Assembly (NCBI GenBank): GCA_024405875.1
Contig: JAKSOA010000003.1
Span: forward strand, 1-64,000
Length of the DNA: 64,000 bases
Origin: Paludibacteraceae bacterium
GTDB lineage: Bacteria; Bacteroidota; Bacteroidia; Bacteroidales; Paludibacteraceae
Reading direction: 5' to 3'
How positions within the stretch are numbered: position 1 is the first letter of the stretch; every line of letters begins with the position of its first letter. Of this stretch, positions 25,701 to 34,265 are shown in pieces. Both the position numbers and the translations under genes were made by a program. A model generated the notes under the pieces. The model saw only the letters and a list, made by a program, of their open reading frames with translations, was not told where the DNA came from and ran no database searches.

Positions 25701-28211
25701 GGCAGTTGACCAATTAGAATTATCAGAAGACTCCTTTACAGTGAATTTATAACCAGTTGCAGGGAATATGCTTAAATTCTTAGCCTCAAATGAGAATGAA
25801 ATCTTTGGTTCATTCTTATCAGTTGTTATCAATTGTTCAGCCTCACTATAATCAAATCCGCCTCCTGTGCAATCCTTCAATGTAAAGTTTGATACACTCT
25901 GTGACTCACATTTTGTCTCCTTGGTGCTTATTTCATTTGATGCTTTACCATTATTTGATACATCATTATCATACATACCGTAAACAGTAAATGTGTATGT
26001 CTTATTAGGCTGTAGTCCTACAAGAATACCCGATGTAGTTGCTCCGCCGTCAAAAACGTTAACCACACCATCATTTGATACAATCCTATATCCTGTAGCA
26101 TCAGGTACTGCCGCCCACTGAGCATCTACAGATGAGTAAGACGGGTTGCTTACGCTGAATGAAGCGGAAGCCGCAAGGTCAGGGGTGTCAACTGTAACAA
26201 CATTACTTGGGTCAGTATATTGACCACCACCGTATGCCTGTACAGTAAACTGATTAGATGAGTGTAACTTAAGGGTGTCACAAACAGACCAGGTGTCAGT
26301 TGTCTCTATAGAGTTTCCGCCGATAAAGTTTAGTTTATATTTCTCTGCACCGTCAACAGCGTTCCAACTAAGTTTTGCGGAATTGTATGTAATTTCACTT
26401 GCTGTTAGTGTTGGAACAGGCAGGGTTACATTTGCTTTAATGGTAACATTTACACTACCTATGGTAATAGTACCCTCATAAGCACCCTGTTCGCTTCCGT
26501 CAAATGTAACCTTGATATTCTCTGAACCATAGCCGCAATCATCTTTACCAACCTGTATTTTATCTATAGAGAATTTATCAGAGATTTCCTTTGATACTGA
26601 TACATTACCAACCATAGTAGAGTAATTTACCACTATGTCTTTAGTAGGATTCTCCCCGATGCCCACATTGCCAAAATCAACTGTTGTCTCAGGAACCTCA
26701 AGATATGAGCCCTGATAAATGTTTATATTACTGAATTGAGCACAGAAATTACCCTTGTATGCAACCTTGATATATCTGGTCTCCTTTTTCAGCTGAACAT
26801 TAGCAGAGCCTGATTTAACTTTACCCTCTTCCGTCGCAAAATCCGATATTGTCCAGTTTGTGTTATCAGCAGATTCATACACAGTGAATTTGTATCCCGT
26901 TGCAGGGAATATCTTACTCAAATCCTTGGCTGCAAATGAGAATGAAATCTTTGGGTCATTCAAATTTGTTGATATCAATTTCTCTGCCTCGTTATAATCA
27001 AGTCCGCCTCCTGTACAATCCTTTAATGTAAAGTCTGACACATTCTGTGGGTCACATTTTGTCGTAGAAGTGCCTATTTCAGTTGAGGTTGTGCCATTTT
27101 TTGACACCTCATCACCATACATACCATAAACAGTAAATGTATAGGTTTTGTTAGGCATTAAGCCTACAAGTGTCCCCGATGTGGTTGTGCCACCGTCAAA
27201 AATATTAACCACCCCATTATTTGATACAATATAATATCCTGTAGCATCAGGAATTGCCGCCCACTGAGCCTCTACAGATGAGTAAGATGCGTTGCTTACA
27301 TTTATATATGCTGACGCCGCAAGGTCTTTGGTTTTATCGCTTATTTCAGCAGCGGCAGATGATGTATTATTTGCAAATGCCTTAACAGAGAATGTATATT
27401 GTGTGCCAAGGTGCAAGCCGTCACAATCAATGTTTGTGCCCGTAGTGGTTTTTGTGGAATCACCGTATGTAATTATATATTTCTCTGCCCCGCTGACTGC
27501 TGTCCAACTTAATTTAGCCTTAGTGTAGTCCATTACAACTCCAAGGTTTGTAGGGGTAGGAAGAGAACCAGTGCCAGAAACAGTCGCTACAACCTGTTCG
27601 CCCATTGTTATGTTTCCAGAATATTCTTGAACGGAGGTAGGCTTAAATGTAACCGAAACCTCATAGCAATACCCACTTTTAAGTGAAACACTGACAGAAC
27701 ATTCCGCAGGGTAAATCAAAGTTGGTTTGGATGTTGCAAATACATCAAATTTTTTTGTAGCCGAAGAACCAGCCGTTACAGAGCCAAATTCAAGATTTGA
27801 AGCAACAATAGTTAATTCAACATTCTTATAGTATCTGTCTTTTGATGTAAGTGCCCAGGCTGTTGTGTTTTTGAAATAGATGGTTGATATTTTACTTGGA
27901 CTATCATACGTTTTATTAACAGAAGGAGTAGTTTCAGGATACGATGTCCATTGGCAGTTACCGTTATAGAGCTCTGTGCTACCGCTGCTACTTGTACCTA
28001 TCTTAAATGGATTCGTATAAGTTTTAGCTTTTGATCTAACTTCAATTGTTATTTTTTTTACAGAAGCGGAGCCACCCAAACTTTGAGATGATATACCATT
28101 ATTCCCGGAAACGGTTACTTCTGACGTGGCTAGTGTAATAGTGTACTCTCCCCACGCCACAGCATTAAAAACCAATAAAGAAACTAATGTAAGTAGTAAA
28201 CTCTTTTTCAC
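22716..28211 (-). CDS. Giant secreted multi-domain protein with fibronectin-III-type repeats
   Basis: 1831 residues with a signal peptide (MKKSLLLTLVSLLVFNAVAWG). After an N-terminal beta region, a module of about 382 residues occurs twice in tandem (about 215-596 and 597-977). Each copy holds two fibronectin-III-like domains, a discoidin-like LKDCTGGG...YIKVAYKGNF domain and a HYDIN/choice-of-anchor-D-like domain (VDFGNVGIGENP). More fn3 domains and two WTLTGIEGKW modules follow, then a beta-helix-like stretch (TINGQGFKIGDVTVESDAKL) and a C-terminal beta domain ending GVYIIVSGETTIKLLND. That end resembles a T9SS sorting tail but is not a textbook match. The role is likely cell-surface adhesion or glycan binding; no catalytic motif was seen. 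Confidence 0.75.
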   Translation of the reverse strand: MKKSLLLTLVSLLVFNAVAWGEYTITLATSEVTVSGNNGISSQSLGGSASVKKITIEVRSKAKTYTNPFKIGTSSSGSTELYNGNCQWTSYPETTPSVNKTYDSPSKISTIYFKNTTAWALTSKDRYYKNVELTIVASNLEFGSVTAGSSATKKFDVFATSKPTLIYPAECSVSVSLKSGYCYEVSVTFKPTSVQEYSGNITMGEQVVATVSGTGSLPTPTNLGVVMDYTKAKLSWTAVSGAEKYIITYGDSTKTTTGTNIDCDGLHLGTQYTFSVKAFANNTSSAAAEISDKTKDLAASAYINVSNASYSSVEAQWAAIPDATGYYIVSNNGVVNIFDGGTTTSGTLVGLMPNKTYTFTVYGMYGDEVSKNGTTSTEIGTSTTKCDPQNVSDFTLKDCTGGGLDYNEAEKLISTNLNDPKISFSFAAKDLSKIFPATGYKFTVYESADNTNWTISDFATEEGKVKSGSANVQLKKETRYIKVAYKGNFCAQFSNINIYQGSYLEVPETTVDFGNVGIGENPTKDIVVNYSTMVGNVSVSKEISDKFSIDKIQVGKDDCGYGSENIKVTFDGSEQGAYEGTITIGSVNVTIKANVTLPVPTLTASEITYNSAKLSWNAVDGAEKYKLNFIGGNSIETTDTWSVCDTLKLHSSNQFTVQAYGGGQYTDPSNVVTVDTPDLAASASFSVSNPSYSSVDAQWAAVPDATGYRIVSNDGVVNVFDGGATTSGILVGLQPNKTYTFTVYGMYDNDVSNNGKASNEISTKETKCESQSVSNFTLKDCTGGGFDYSEAEQLITTDKNEPKISFSFEAKNLSIFPATGYKFTVKESSDNSNWSTAWTTEEGKVKSGTANVQLKRDTRYIKVAYKGNFCGQFSNINIYQGSYLEASPETVDFGTAKVGQNVDAKTISVNYSTMEGDVISGNVERFQTSKNIVGADDCGYGVEKFDVSVNTEVEPGTYQADITVGTQKVPAKITIEALPAANITAAATGKSAISVQWDKVSGATGYKLTCDAAGIDVTLPDTGSEHYSYNATGLEENTQYTFTITTMYNDIENNSVDVGVTTYSTINVTAAGEATATTSWTLTGIEGKWNKTENSFEVGSNVTIEASNSNTCAKFDKLMVGETAYTSNPQVFAVNAPVTATIYYTGKELEAPELTATCGSKSIVELSWNEVECADNYTIYINGEEVATGITATSYTATELTPATDYSFEVKAVSGTLESVSETVYVTTYGIINVQAAGDAVGATSWTLTGIEGKWNKSEESFEVGSQVSILANNSDAGVIFDKIQYYSGESTVNPTSITVLNASVAETWAGIYYKYNGVAKTDDGEVFQTLNDAVEYSKTHAVSEITLLADRTSEKLDVTSGSNITINGQGFKIGDVTVESDAKLTTSGTLIIGDLNIKTEYRNSGEVDPKDDNLQVTGKASFDKILDPSGKVNSKLYYGFAVPFNVNVDNMYAVKSDGSDVKLEYTENYFVYEYNGTKRASTGKGWVQLPANAELIPGKMYLMASRYDNVIRFYKSEGAPIVSDATQLTLEEFPATDDRNKGWNALGNSQIFHVDVSSDTQYAQVLKNGSLSYDVVCLSDESFAVAAPLFIQYASGSKEVNLSMKSHSSLRSASVENETFNLRITGSNSAEYADQLFLTASEYASADYVIGRDLAKMGDLTGVSEARIWMKAKSANLCVMDAKLINGVAVIPLGIYVPKAGNYDFYLNSFADGVKLELLYNGEIIHNFADGSFSTAIAKGTNDSYSLKVSVYADAPVITYADEVDGVEAYIAENILYIKGLNSGAEYTVLTLQNRIANGVADGGIEQIALPAQGVYIIVSGETTIKLLND

Positions 28212-28302
28212 ATCTTTAATTTTTTAACATTTCTAAAATTTGGATTGGTGTGAACAGCGTTGATTTTTAGGTGTTTAGATGCTATTTGCACCAATTTTGG
28301 TA

Positions 28303-28310
28303 CAAAGATA
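28303..28310 (-). promoter_or_regulatory. -7 box for the fn3-protein operon
   Basis: TATCTTTG on the minus strand, about 90 bases before the start codon. No good -33 core was found. The rest of the 309-base gap (28212-28520) is AT-rich and holds only this box and the inverted repeat at 28459-28509. Confidence 0.4.
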
Positions 28311-28458
28311 GTTAAAACAAATGTTAAAATTTGATTTGAAATGTTAAAAAATTTAATTTAATGCAAAATTCCCGCAGAATCCCCTTAGAATGGTGTTGAA
28401 GGTGTTACAATAATGTAAAATTTGCAATATGCAATATGCAAATATCAACAGTATATAT

Positions 28459-28509
28459 GAGAAACTGGGCTAAAACTGCATTTTTTTTGTAATTTTAGCC
28501 CGGTTTCTC
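28459..28509. repeat. 17-pair inverted repeat downstream of topA
   Basis: The arms 28459-28475 and 28493-28509 pair over 17 positions with one G-T wobble. The T-run is in the loop rather than after the stem. It lies 11 bases after the topA stop and probably forms the 3' end or a stabilising hairpin of the topA mRNA. Confidence 0.6.
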
Positions 28510-28520
28510 ACTGTTTAATA

Positions 28521-30842
28521 TCATTTTTTGCGGTGTGCAAATCTGGATTTACCAGCAGATTTTGCGGAATCAGACTCCATAATTTTAACGCAATCAGCGT
28601 AGGTAAGTTTCTCTGGGTCAGTGCCTTTTGGCAGTTTGTAGTTTGTCTTGTCCTTGCACAGGTAGATGCCGTATCTGCCATTGAGCAACTGAACTGAAGG
28701 GTCTTCACTGAATGTGCGGAACACCTTGTTAGCCTCCGCTTCTCGCTTCTCTTTAATAAGGGCTATCGCCTCATCAAGGGTTATGGTTACGGGGTCAAGG
28801 TTCTTAGGCAGTGAGCAGAACTTGCCTGCGTGGCTTATGTATGCTCCAAACCTGCCGAGTGCGGCAACTACTTTTGAGCCTTCAAAATCACCAAGTTCAC
28901 GTGGTAGTCTAAATAGTTCAAGAACCTCTTCAAGTGTCACGCTTTCAATTGATTGCCCTTTCTTGAGGCTTGCAAACTGCGGTTTTTCAGCGTCTGACGC
29001 TGTTCCTATCTGTGCCACTACGCCAAAGCGTCCTATCTTTACTGAGACGGGGCGTCCGCTCTTAGGGTCTGTACCTAGTATGCGCTCGCCAACTTTATGC
29101 TCCGCCTTCTGTTTTGATGCGGTCTCTATAAGTTTGTGGAATCCTTTATAGAAGGTGTCTATTGTCTTCTCCCACTTTGCCTTACCCTCCGCCACCTTAT
29201 CAAGGTCTTTCTCAACGTCGGCGGTGAAGTTGTAGTCAAGTATCTCTTTAAAGTTATTGGCAAGGTAGTCATTAACCACCATACCGGTATCGGTTGGCAG
29301 CAGTTTGCCTTTCTCCGCTCCTATGACCTCTGTCTTATTGCTCTCTGATATTTTGCCGTTCTTGAGTTTTATTATATTGTATGGGCGTTTCTCCCCCTCT
29401 TTGTCTCCTTTTACCACATACTCACGTGAGAGTATTGTTGTAATGGTTGGGGCGTATGTTGAAGGGCGTCCTATGCCAAGTTCCTCCATCTTGCGTACGA
29501 GTGACGCCTCTGTGTATCGTGGTGGGTGTTGTGTGAAACGTTCTGTGCACTCTATGGTGTCATACTGTAGTTTGTCTCCTTTCTTAACTGACGGCAGTAT
29601 GTTTATATCTTGCTCCTGATTCTCATCATCAACGCCCTCTTTGTATAGTTTCAGGAATCCGTCAAACTTGATTATCTCTCCGGTTGCTATAAAGTTATAT
29701 GTGGTTGATTTTGAGTTGATTGTAATTACAGTGCGCTCTATCTCAGCATCTGCCATCTGACAGGCTAACGTGCGTTTGTATATTAGGTCATAGAGGGCTG
29801 TCTCCTGACGTGAGCCTGTAATGCTGCTGTTCTCAATGTAGGTTGGGCGTATTGCCTCGTGTGCCTCCTGAGCACCTTTTGATTTTGTGGTGTAACGGCG
29901 TGGTTTGCTGTACTCCGCTCCGTATGTCTCTGTAATGGCTTTTTTTGCTGTGTTTACGGCAAGTGATGAGAGGTTTACAGAGTCGGTACGCATATATGTT
30001 ATAAGTCCGCTCTCATAGAGGCGTTGGGCTATCATCATTGTTTGTGACACTGAGAAGCCTAATTTGCGTGACGCCTCCTGTTGCAGTGTTGATGTTGTGA
30101 ATGGTGGCGCCGGTGTGCGGTGCGCTGGCTTTGTAACTATGTCTGATATGGTGAACTCAGCCTCTTTGCACTTCTCTATGAACGCAACAGCCTCCTCTTT
30201 ATTTGTGAATCGGTTGTCAAGTTCGGCTTTTAACGCCTCTCCGTCAGCGGTTACAAAAAGGGCGCTTATCTTGTAATAGTTCTCTACTTTGAAGTCACGT
30301 ATCTCACGCTCACGTTCCACGATGAGTCTTACGGCAACTGACTGCACACGTCCTGCTGAGAGTGCCGGCTTAATCTTTTTCCAAAGTATTGGTGATAGTT
30401 CAAATCCCACGATGCGGTCAAGCACGCGGCGTGCCTGTTGTGCATCTACAAGGTTCAAGTCTATTGTGCGTGGCTCCTCTATTGCTTTTAGTATGGCTGG
30501 CTTTGTAATCTCGTGGAACACTATGCGGCTTGTGTTCTCCTTGTCAAGCCCTAATACCTCTGCCAGATGCCACGCTATTGCCTCTCCCTCACGGTCTTCA
30601 TCGGAAGCAAGATATACTTTGTCTGACGCTTTAACCTGTTTCTTCAGGTCAGCGACTAACTTTTTCTTGTCGGCTGGGACTTCATAGATGGGTTTGTAAC
30701 CGCCGTCTTTGAAATCTATGCTTATGTCTTTTGTCTTGAGGTCTCGGATATGACCGAAACTTGACATTACGTGGTAGTCACTACCTAAAAACTTCTCAAT
30801 GGTCTTTGCCTTTGCAGGGGACTCAACTATTACTAAATTCAT
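28521..30842 (-). CDS. topA: DNA topoisomerase I
   Basis: A 773-residue type IA topoisomerase that relaxes negative supercoils. The TOPRIM acidic motif is DEDREGE (81-87) and the catalytic tyrosine is in ITYMRTDS (Tyr283). The C-terminal part has GRFGAYISHAGKF and GRYGIYLCKDKTNY repeat segments in place of CxxC zinc fingers, as in other Bacteroidota, and a basic tail. It is monocistronic, flanked by short-word repeats upstream. Confidence 0.95.
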   Translation of the reverse strand: MNLVIVESPAKAKTIEKFLGSDYHVMSSFGHIRDLKTKDISIDFKDGGYKPIYEVPADKKKLVADLKKQVKASDKVYLASDEDREGEAIAWHLAEVLGLDKENTSRIVFHEITKPAILKAIEEPRTIDLNLVDAQQARRVLDRIVGFELSPILWKKIKPALSAGRVQSVAVRLIVEREREIRDFKVENYYKISALFVTADGEALKAELDNRFTNKEEAVAFIEKCKEAEFTISDIVTKPAHRTPAPPFTTSTLQQEASRKLGFSVSQTMMIAQRLYESGLITYMRTDSVNLSSLAVNTAKKAITETYGAEYSKPRRYTTKSKGAQEAHEAIRPTYIENSSITGSRQETALYDLIYKRTLACQMADAEIERTVITINSKSTTYNFIATGEIIKFDGFLKLYKEGVDDENQEQDINILPSVKKGDKLQYDTIECTERFTQHPPRYTEASLVRKMEELGIGRPSTYAPTITTILSREYVVKGDKEGEKRPYNIIKLKNGKISESNKTEVIGAEKGKLLPTDTGMVVNDYLANNFKEILDYNFTADVEKDLDKVAEGKAKWEKTIDTFYKGFHKLIETASKQKAEHKVGERILGTDPKSGRPVSVKIGRFGVVAQIGTASDAEKPQFASLKKGQSIESVTLEEVLELFRLPRELGDFEGSKVVAALGRFGAYISHAGKFCSLPKNLDPVTITLDEAIALIKEKREAEANKVFRTFSEDPSVQLLNGRYGIYLCKDKTNYKLPKGTDPEKLTYADCVKIMESDSAKSAGKSRFAHRKK

Positions 30843-30847
30843 AACTT

Positions 30848-30911
30848 ATGTTAGTTGACAATTGACAGTTGACAGTTGACAGTGTAATAATTGTCCACTG
30901 TCCACTTTCCA
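30848..30911. repeat. TTGACAGT words and inverted TCCACTGT words upstream of topA
   Basis: About four tandem copies of a TTGACAGT-like word are followed by about four copies of the complementary word (CCACTGT). The two halves can form a hairpin around 30881-30895 (GACAGTG with CACTGTC). The word family is the same as at 14276-14305. Confidence 0.65.
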
Positions 30912-30920
30912 CTGTCCACT

Positions 30921-32573
30921 CTAAATTATCTCAATATTCTGTTCTTCACACAGTTTCAGCGCCAAGTCCTTTAACTTGAACTTCTGTATTTTGCCGCTGC
31001 CTGTAAGTGGGAACTCTTTTACAAAGAATATGTATTTTGGTATTTTGTATCGGGCTATTTTGCCTTTACAGAAATCTTTTACATCATCGGGGTGTAGATT
31101 AGCGCCTTCTTTAAGTATTATGAAGGCTCCCACCTCCTCGCCGTATTTCTTTGACGGAACGCCTGCCACAGAGACGTCACTCACGCCGTCAAGGTGGTAG
31201 AGGAACTCCTCAATCTCACGCGGATAGATATTCTCTCCGCCACGTATAATCATATCCTTGATACGGCCTGTTATGCGGTAGTAACCCTCCTCATCTTTCA
31301 CACCGAGGTCACCTGAGTGAAGGTATCCGTTCTTGTCAATGGTCTCTGCCGTGGCTTCGGGGTTTTTGTAATAGCCTTTCATAACATTGAAGCCTTTGCA
31401 GCACATCTCTCCTTGAACGCCTACAGGGCACTCTTCGCCTGTCTCAGGGTCTAATACCTTGACATCTACAAACGGATAGTTGCGTCCTACGGTTGTGCAT
31501 CGTTGCTCAAATGTGTCATCTATGGTGGTCTGTGTCATACCTGGTGATGACTCTGTGAGTCCATAGACGCTTGTTATTGTAAGGTGCATCTTGTCACTGA
31601 CCTGACGCATAAGTTCCACAGGGCAGAGGCTGCCTGCCATAATTCCCGTGCGGAGGCAGGTTAGGTCAAACATAGAGAACATAGGGTGGTTTAGTTCGGC
31701 GATGAACATAGTGGGTACGCCGTAGAGTGCTGTGCAACGCTCCCTGTGCACTGATGCAAGTACCACAAGTGGGTCAAATTTCTCCACCATAACCTCTGTA
31801 CAGCCGTGCGTAAGGCAGTTCATAGTGGCAAGCACCACTCCAAAGCAGTGGAAGAGCGGCACGCAGACGCATAGTTTGTCATCTTGCGTGAACTTCATAT
31901 TCTCTCCGGTGAGGAAACCGTCATTGGTTATGTTGTAGTGTGTGAGCATTACGCCTTTTGGGAAACCTGTGGTTCCTGAGGTGTACTGCATATTCACTAC
32001 ATCGTGGCAGGTGACCGCTGCTTTAGCCTTCTTCAGGTTCTCATCGGTAATGGACTGTCCTAAAAGTAGTATCTCTGACGTGGTGTACATTCCACGGTGT
32101 TTCTCCTGACCTATGTAGATGACATTCTTCATTTTAGGGAAACGCTCACTGTGGAGAGGACCTCGCTGGCAGGTCTTCAGGTCTGGCAGCATCTTGTCGG
32201 TCATATCTACATCGTCACAGTCCCAAGTGCCGTCAATTATGCAGAGGGTGTGCATATCTGAGTTCTCACACAGGTACTCAAGTTCATTCTGCTTGTAGTT
32301 TGTGTTTACTGTAACGCATACCGCTCCAATCTTTGCGCAGGCGTAAAGGAATGTGAGCCAGTCTGGTACGTTTGTAGCCCACAGACCTACGTGGCTCCCT
32401 TTCTCCACCCCGATGGCAAGCATTCCCTTGGCAAGGTTGTCAACACGCTCATTGAACTCTTTCCATGTGAAACGCAGGTCACGGTCAGAATAGACAATGT
32501 ACTCCTTGTCAGGCGTGGTCTCAGCCCAATGCTCCAACCAATCCCCTAATGTGTTATTACTTAATGATACCAT
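30921..32573 (-). CDS. AMP-binding acyl-CoA synthetase
   Basis: A 550-residue ANL ligase of the medium-chain/FadD-like type. The phosphate loop [11 protein letters not shown] lies at 197-207, then [25 protein letters not shown] and the C-terminal [13 protein letters not shown] with the catalytic lysine. It activates a carboxylic acid to the CoA thioester. It lies downstream of a HTH-cupin regulator gene in the same direction, with a short-word repeat array between them. I recall this pairing in other Bacteroidales, so the regulator probably senses a related ligand. Substrate not determinable. Confidence 0.88.
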   Translation of the reverse strand: MVSLSNNTLGDWLEHWAETTPDKEYIVYSDRDLRFTWKEFNERVDNLAKGMLAIGVEKGSHVGLWATNVPDWLTFLYACAKIGAVCVTVNTNYKQNELEYLCENSDMHTLCIIDGTWDCDDVDMTDKMLPDLKTCQRGPLHSERFPKMKNVIYIGQEKHRGMYTTSEILLLGQSITDENLKKAKAAVTCHDVVNMQYTSGTTGFPKGVMLTHYNITNDGFLTGENMKFTQDDKLCVCVPLFHCFGVVLATMNCLTHGCTEVMVEKFDPLVVLASVHRERCTALYGVPTMFIAELNHPMFSMFDLTCLRTGIMAGSLCPVELMRQVSDKMHLTITSVYGLTESSPGMTQTTIDDTFEQRCTTVGRNYPFVDVKVLDPETGEECPVGVQGEMCCKGFNVMKGYYKNPEATAETIDKNGYLHSGDLGVKDEEGYYRITGRIKDMIIRGGENIYPREIEEFLYHLDGVSDVSVAGVPSKKYGEEVGAFIILKEGANLHPDDVKDFCKGKIARYKIPKYIFFVKEFPLTGSGKIQKFKLKDLALKLCEEQNIEII

Positions 32574-32582
32574 TTTTATTGA

Positions 32583-32676
32583 GTGAAAAGTGAATAAAGA
32601 AAAAATAAAAGTTCCCTCCTAACCTCCCTGAAGGGAGGAACTTTCAACTTTTCACTTTTCTTTTTTAACTATTAAC
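32583..32676. repeat. GTGAAAAGT-word array with inverted half
   Basis: Words such as AAAAGTGAATAAAG on the left are mirrored on the right by CTTTTCACTTTTC and TTAACTATTAACTATT. The centre forms a hairpin from AAAGTTCC and GGAACTTT. The right edge supplies part of the stop codon of the regulator gene. Confidence 0.6.
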
Positions 32677-32678
32677 TA

Positions 32679-33254
32679 TTATTGCGGTGCGTACACTACC
32701 GCAAGAATTTTTGAATTTTCATTATTTCCGGCACATACAAGGTGCTCTACTATGGAGTCATAGTAAATGCTGTCTCCCTTTTCAAGCAGATATGTGTTTT
32801 TGCCGTAAACTATTTTTACAACTCCCTCAAGCACATAGATGAACTCCTCTCCCTCGTGTGATGAGAGAATAAGTCTCTTTTCATCGGCTGGCTCAATATT
32901 TATTATGAACGGCTCCATTGAGCGGCCTGCCTTGTGGCTTGCAAGTGACGCAAAGTCAAGGTGTGAGTTTGAACGGCTCTTTGTGTTTGATGTGCTGAGG
33001 CTTTTCTCAGTTACGCCAGCACGGCATACCTCAGGGCCTATGTTGTCATTATCATCAAGGAATGTTCCTAAGCGCACGCCCAAGGCGCGTGCTATCTTTA
33101 GTAGTGGAGACAATCCAGGGATATTCACATCCCCTTCTATTTGCTCAACTAAAGATTGCTCCAGACCACTGTTCTCTGACAGTGTCTGCAGGCTCATTTT
33201 CTTAGCCTCACGTATGGCTTTAATCTTCTCTCCTACAAGTTTTTTCCCACTCAT
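32679..33254 (-). CDS. XRE-type helix-turn-helix regulator with cupin domain
   Basis: A 191-residue regulator. The N-terminal HTH (IKAIREAKKMSLQTLSENSG, then LEQSLVEQIE) spans about 10-65, and a small-molecule-binding cupin barrel spans about 115-190 (EEFIYVLEGVVKIVYG, LEKGDSIYYDSIVEH). Proteins of this build often control neighbouring metabolic genes in response to a ligand or carry out stress control. It has its own strong promoter and precedes the acyl-CoA synthetase gene. Confidence 0.88.
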   Translation of the reverse strand: MSGKKLVGEKIKAIREAKKMSLQTLSENSGLEQSLVEQIEGDVNIPGLSPLLKIARALGVRLGTFLDDNDNIGPEVCRAGVTEKSLSTSNTKSRSNSHLDFASLASHKAGRSMEPFIINIEPADEKRLILSSHEGEEFIYVLEGVVKIVYGKNTYLLEKGDSIYYDSIVEHLVCAGNNENSKILAVVYAPQ

Positions 33255-33282
33255 AATATAATAATGTGTAAATTTGAGTTCG

Positions 33283-33313
33283 CAAAATTAGTGCAATTGG
33301 CGGGAAAATCAAA
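33283..33313 (-). promoter_or_regulatory. Promoter for the HTH-cupin regulator gene
   Basis: On the minus strand TTTG (33310-33313) and TAATTTTG (33283-33290) are 19 bases apart, a textbook Bacteroidota promoter. Confidence 0.65.
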
Positions 33314-33353
33314 AAAAATTTCAGTTTGATTTCATTTGAGGTGCTCATCCGCC

Positions 33354-34262
33354 TTATTTACACCTTGCTACAAATAGTGTTCCAGCAATGAGTGGCAGTA
33401 TGTAGTTTATAATCCACACTATTACTGCGGCTATGGCTGCGGCTACCGGCTCTCCGGTGAATCCGCCTATTAGAAGTGATGCGTAGGAGCCTCTTATTCC
33501 AACTTCAGAAAATGATACCGATGGGGTTACTGTAATAAGGAAATAGTTAACGGGGATTAGTACTAGTGCCATAAACGGGCTGAGTTCCACGCCCATAAAA
33601 AGCAACATCAGATAATATTGAGTACTGTAGATTGCGAATCTCAATATTGATTCGGCAGAGACACTGAGCAGGAGAGGGTAGGAGACCTCATCCATAGCCC
33701 TGAATGCGTTATCAATAACGGGTGATTTTGGTATGCTCACATACCTGCCCCAAAGAGGCAGGGTAAGATACGCCACTATGGCAACAGATACTAAAACTAC
33801 TGATGAAACCGATAAAAATTGAGGCAATGAGCCTATGCTTAATGATATTAGTAAAAAGCATACGCAGGCAAAAGACTGTGCCGCCGTACAGACAAATGAG
33901 AGCATCACGCCTTTGCCTTTATTCCCTTCATTAAGTGGCATTACCCGCCCTACAGGGTCACATATTCTGTTTGGTGTGAAGAACCCTGATGCCAAACCCA
34001 TAAGCACCGCTTTGTAGGCGGAGCCGAATGTGAGTTCCTGAAGATTGCAGGTTACTGTTTTCCATTTCCACGCCTCCACGCCCCAGTTCACAGGCATAAG
34101 CAGAAATGCCGCAATAAGTAAAAACCAGCGTGAAATTGTGAGGTTTTGAAAACTTGAGATAAGTTGGTCATAGCGGTCAAATGTAAGCAGAAGATAGGCG
34201 AGGTATCCGTAAGCGCCTACCATTATAACTACTTTAAGTATTGTCCGCCATTTGTTGCTCAT
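33354..34262 (-). CDS. Flippase-like membrane protein (LPG synthase TM/UPF0104 type)
   Basis: A 302-residue integral membrane protein with about eight hydrophobic segments and the family feature of a conserved SVSFSEVGIRGSYASLL segment (about 247-263). Related domains occur in lysylphosphatidylglycerol synthase membrane regions and in putative lipid or glycan flippases. It starts 3 bases after ispG, so it is the last gene of murF-ispG-flippase. Function in isoprenoid-lipid or envelope transport is an inference from context. Confidence 0.75.
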   Translation of the reverse strand: MSNKWRTILKVVIMVGAYGYLAYLLLTFDRYDQLISSFQNLTISRWFLLIAAFLLMPVNWGVEAWKWKTVTCNLQELTFGSAYKAVLMGLASGFFTPNRICDPVGRVMPLNEGNKGKGVMLSFVCTAAQSFACVCFLLISLSIGSLPQFLSVSSVVLVSVAIVAYLTLPLWGRYVSIPKSPVIDNAFRAMDEVSYPLLLSVSAESILRFAIYSTQYYLMLLFMGVELSPFMALVLIPVNYFLITVTPSVSFSEVGIRGSYASLLIGGFTGEPVAAAIAAVIVWIINYILPLIAGTLFVARCK

Positions 34263-34265
34263 AGG

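Noticed and set aside
30848..30911. A CRISPR array, suggested by regular TTGACAGT copies
   Set aside because: Words are 7-8 bases in direct tandem with no unique spacers, and no cas genes are present.
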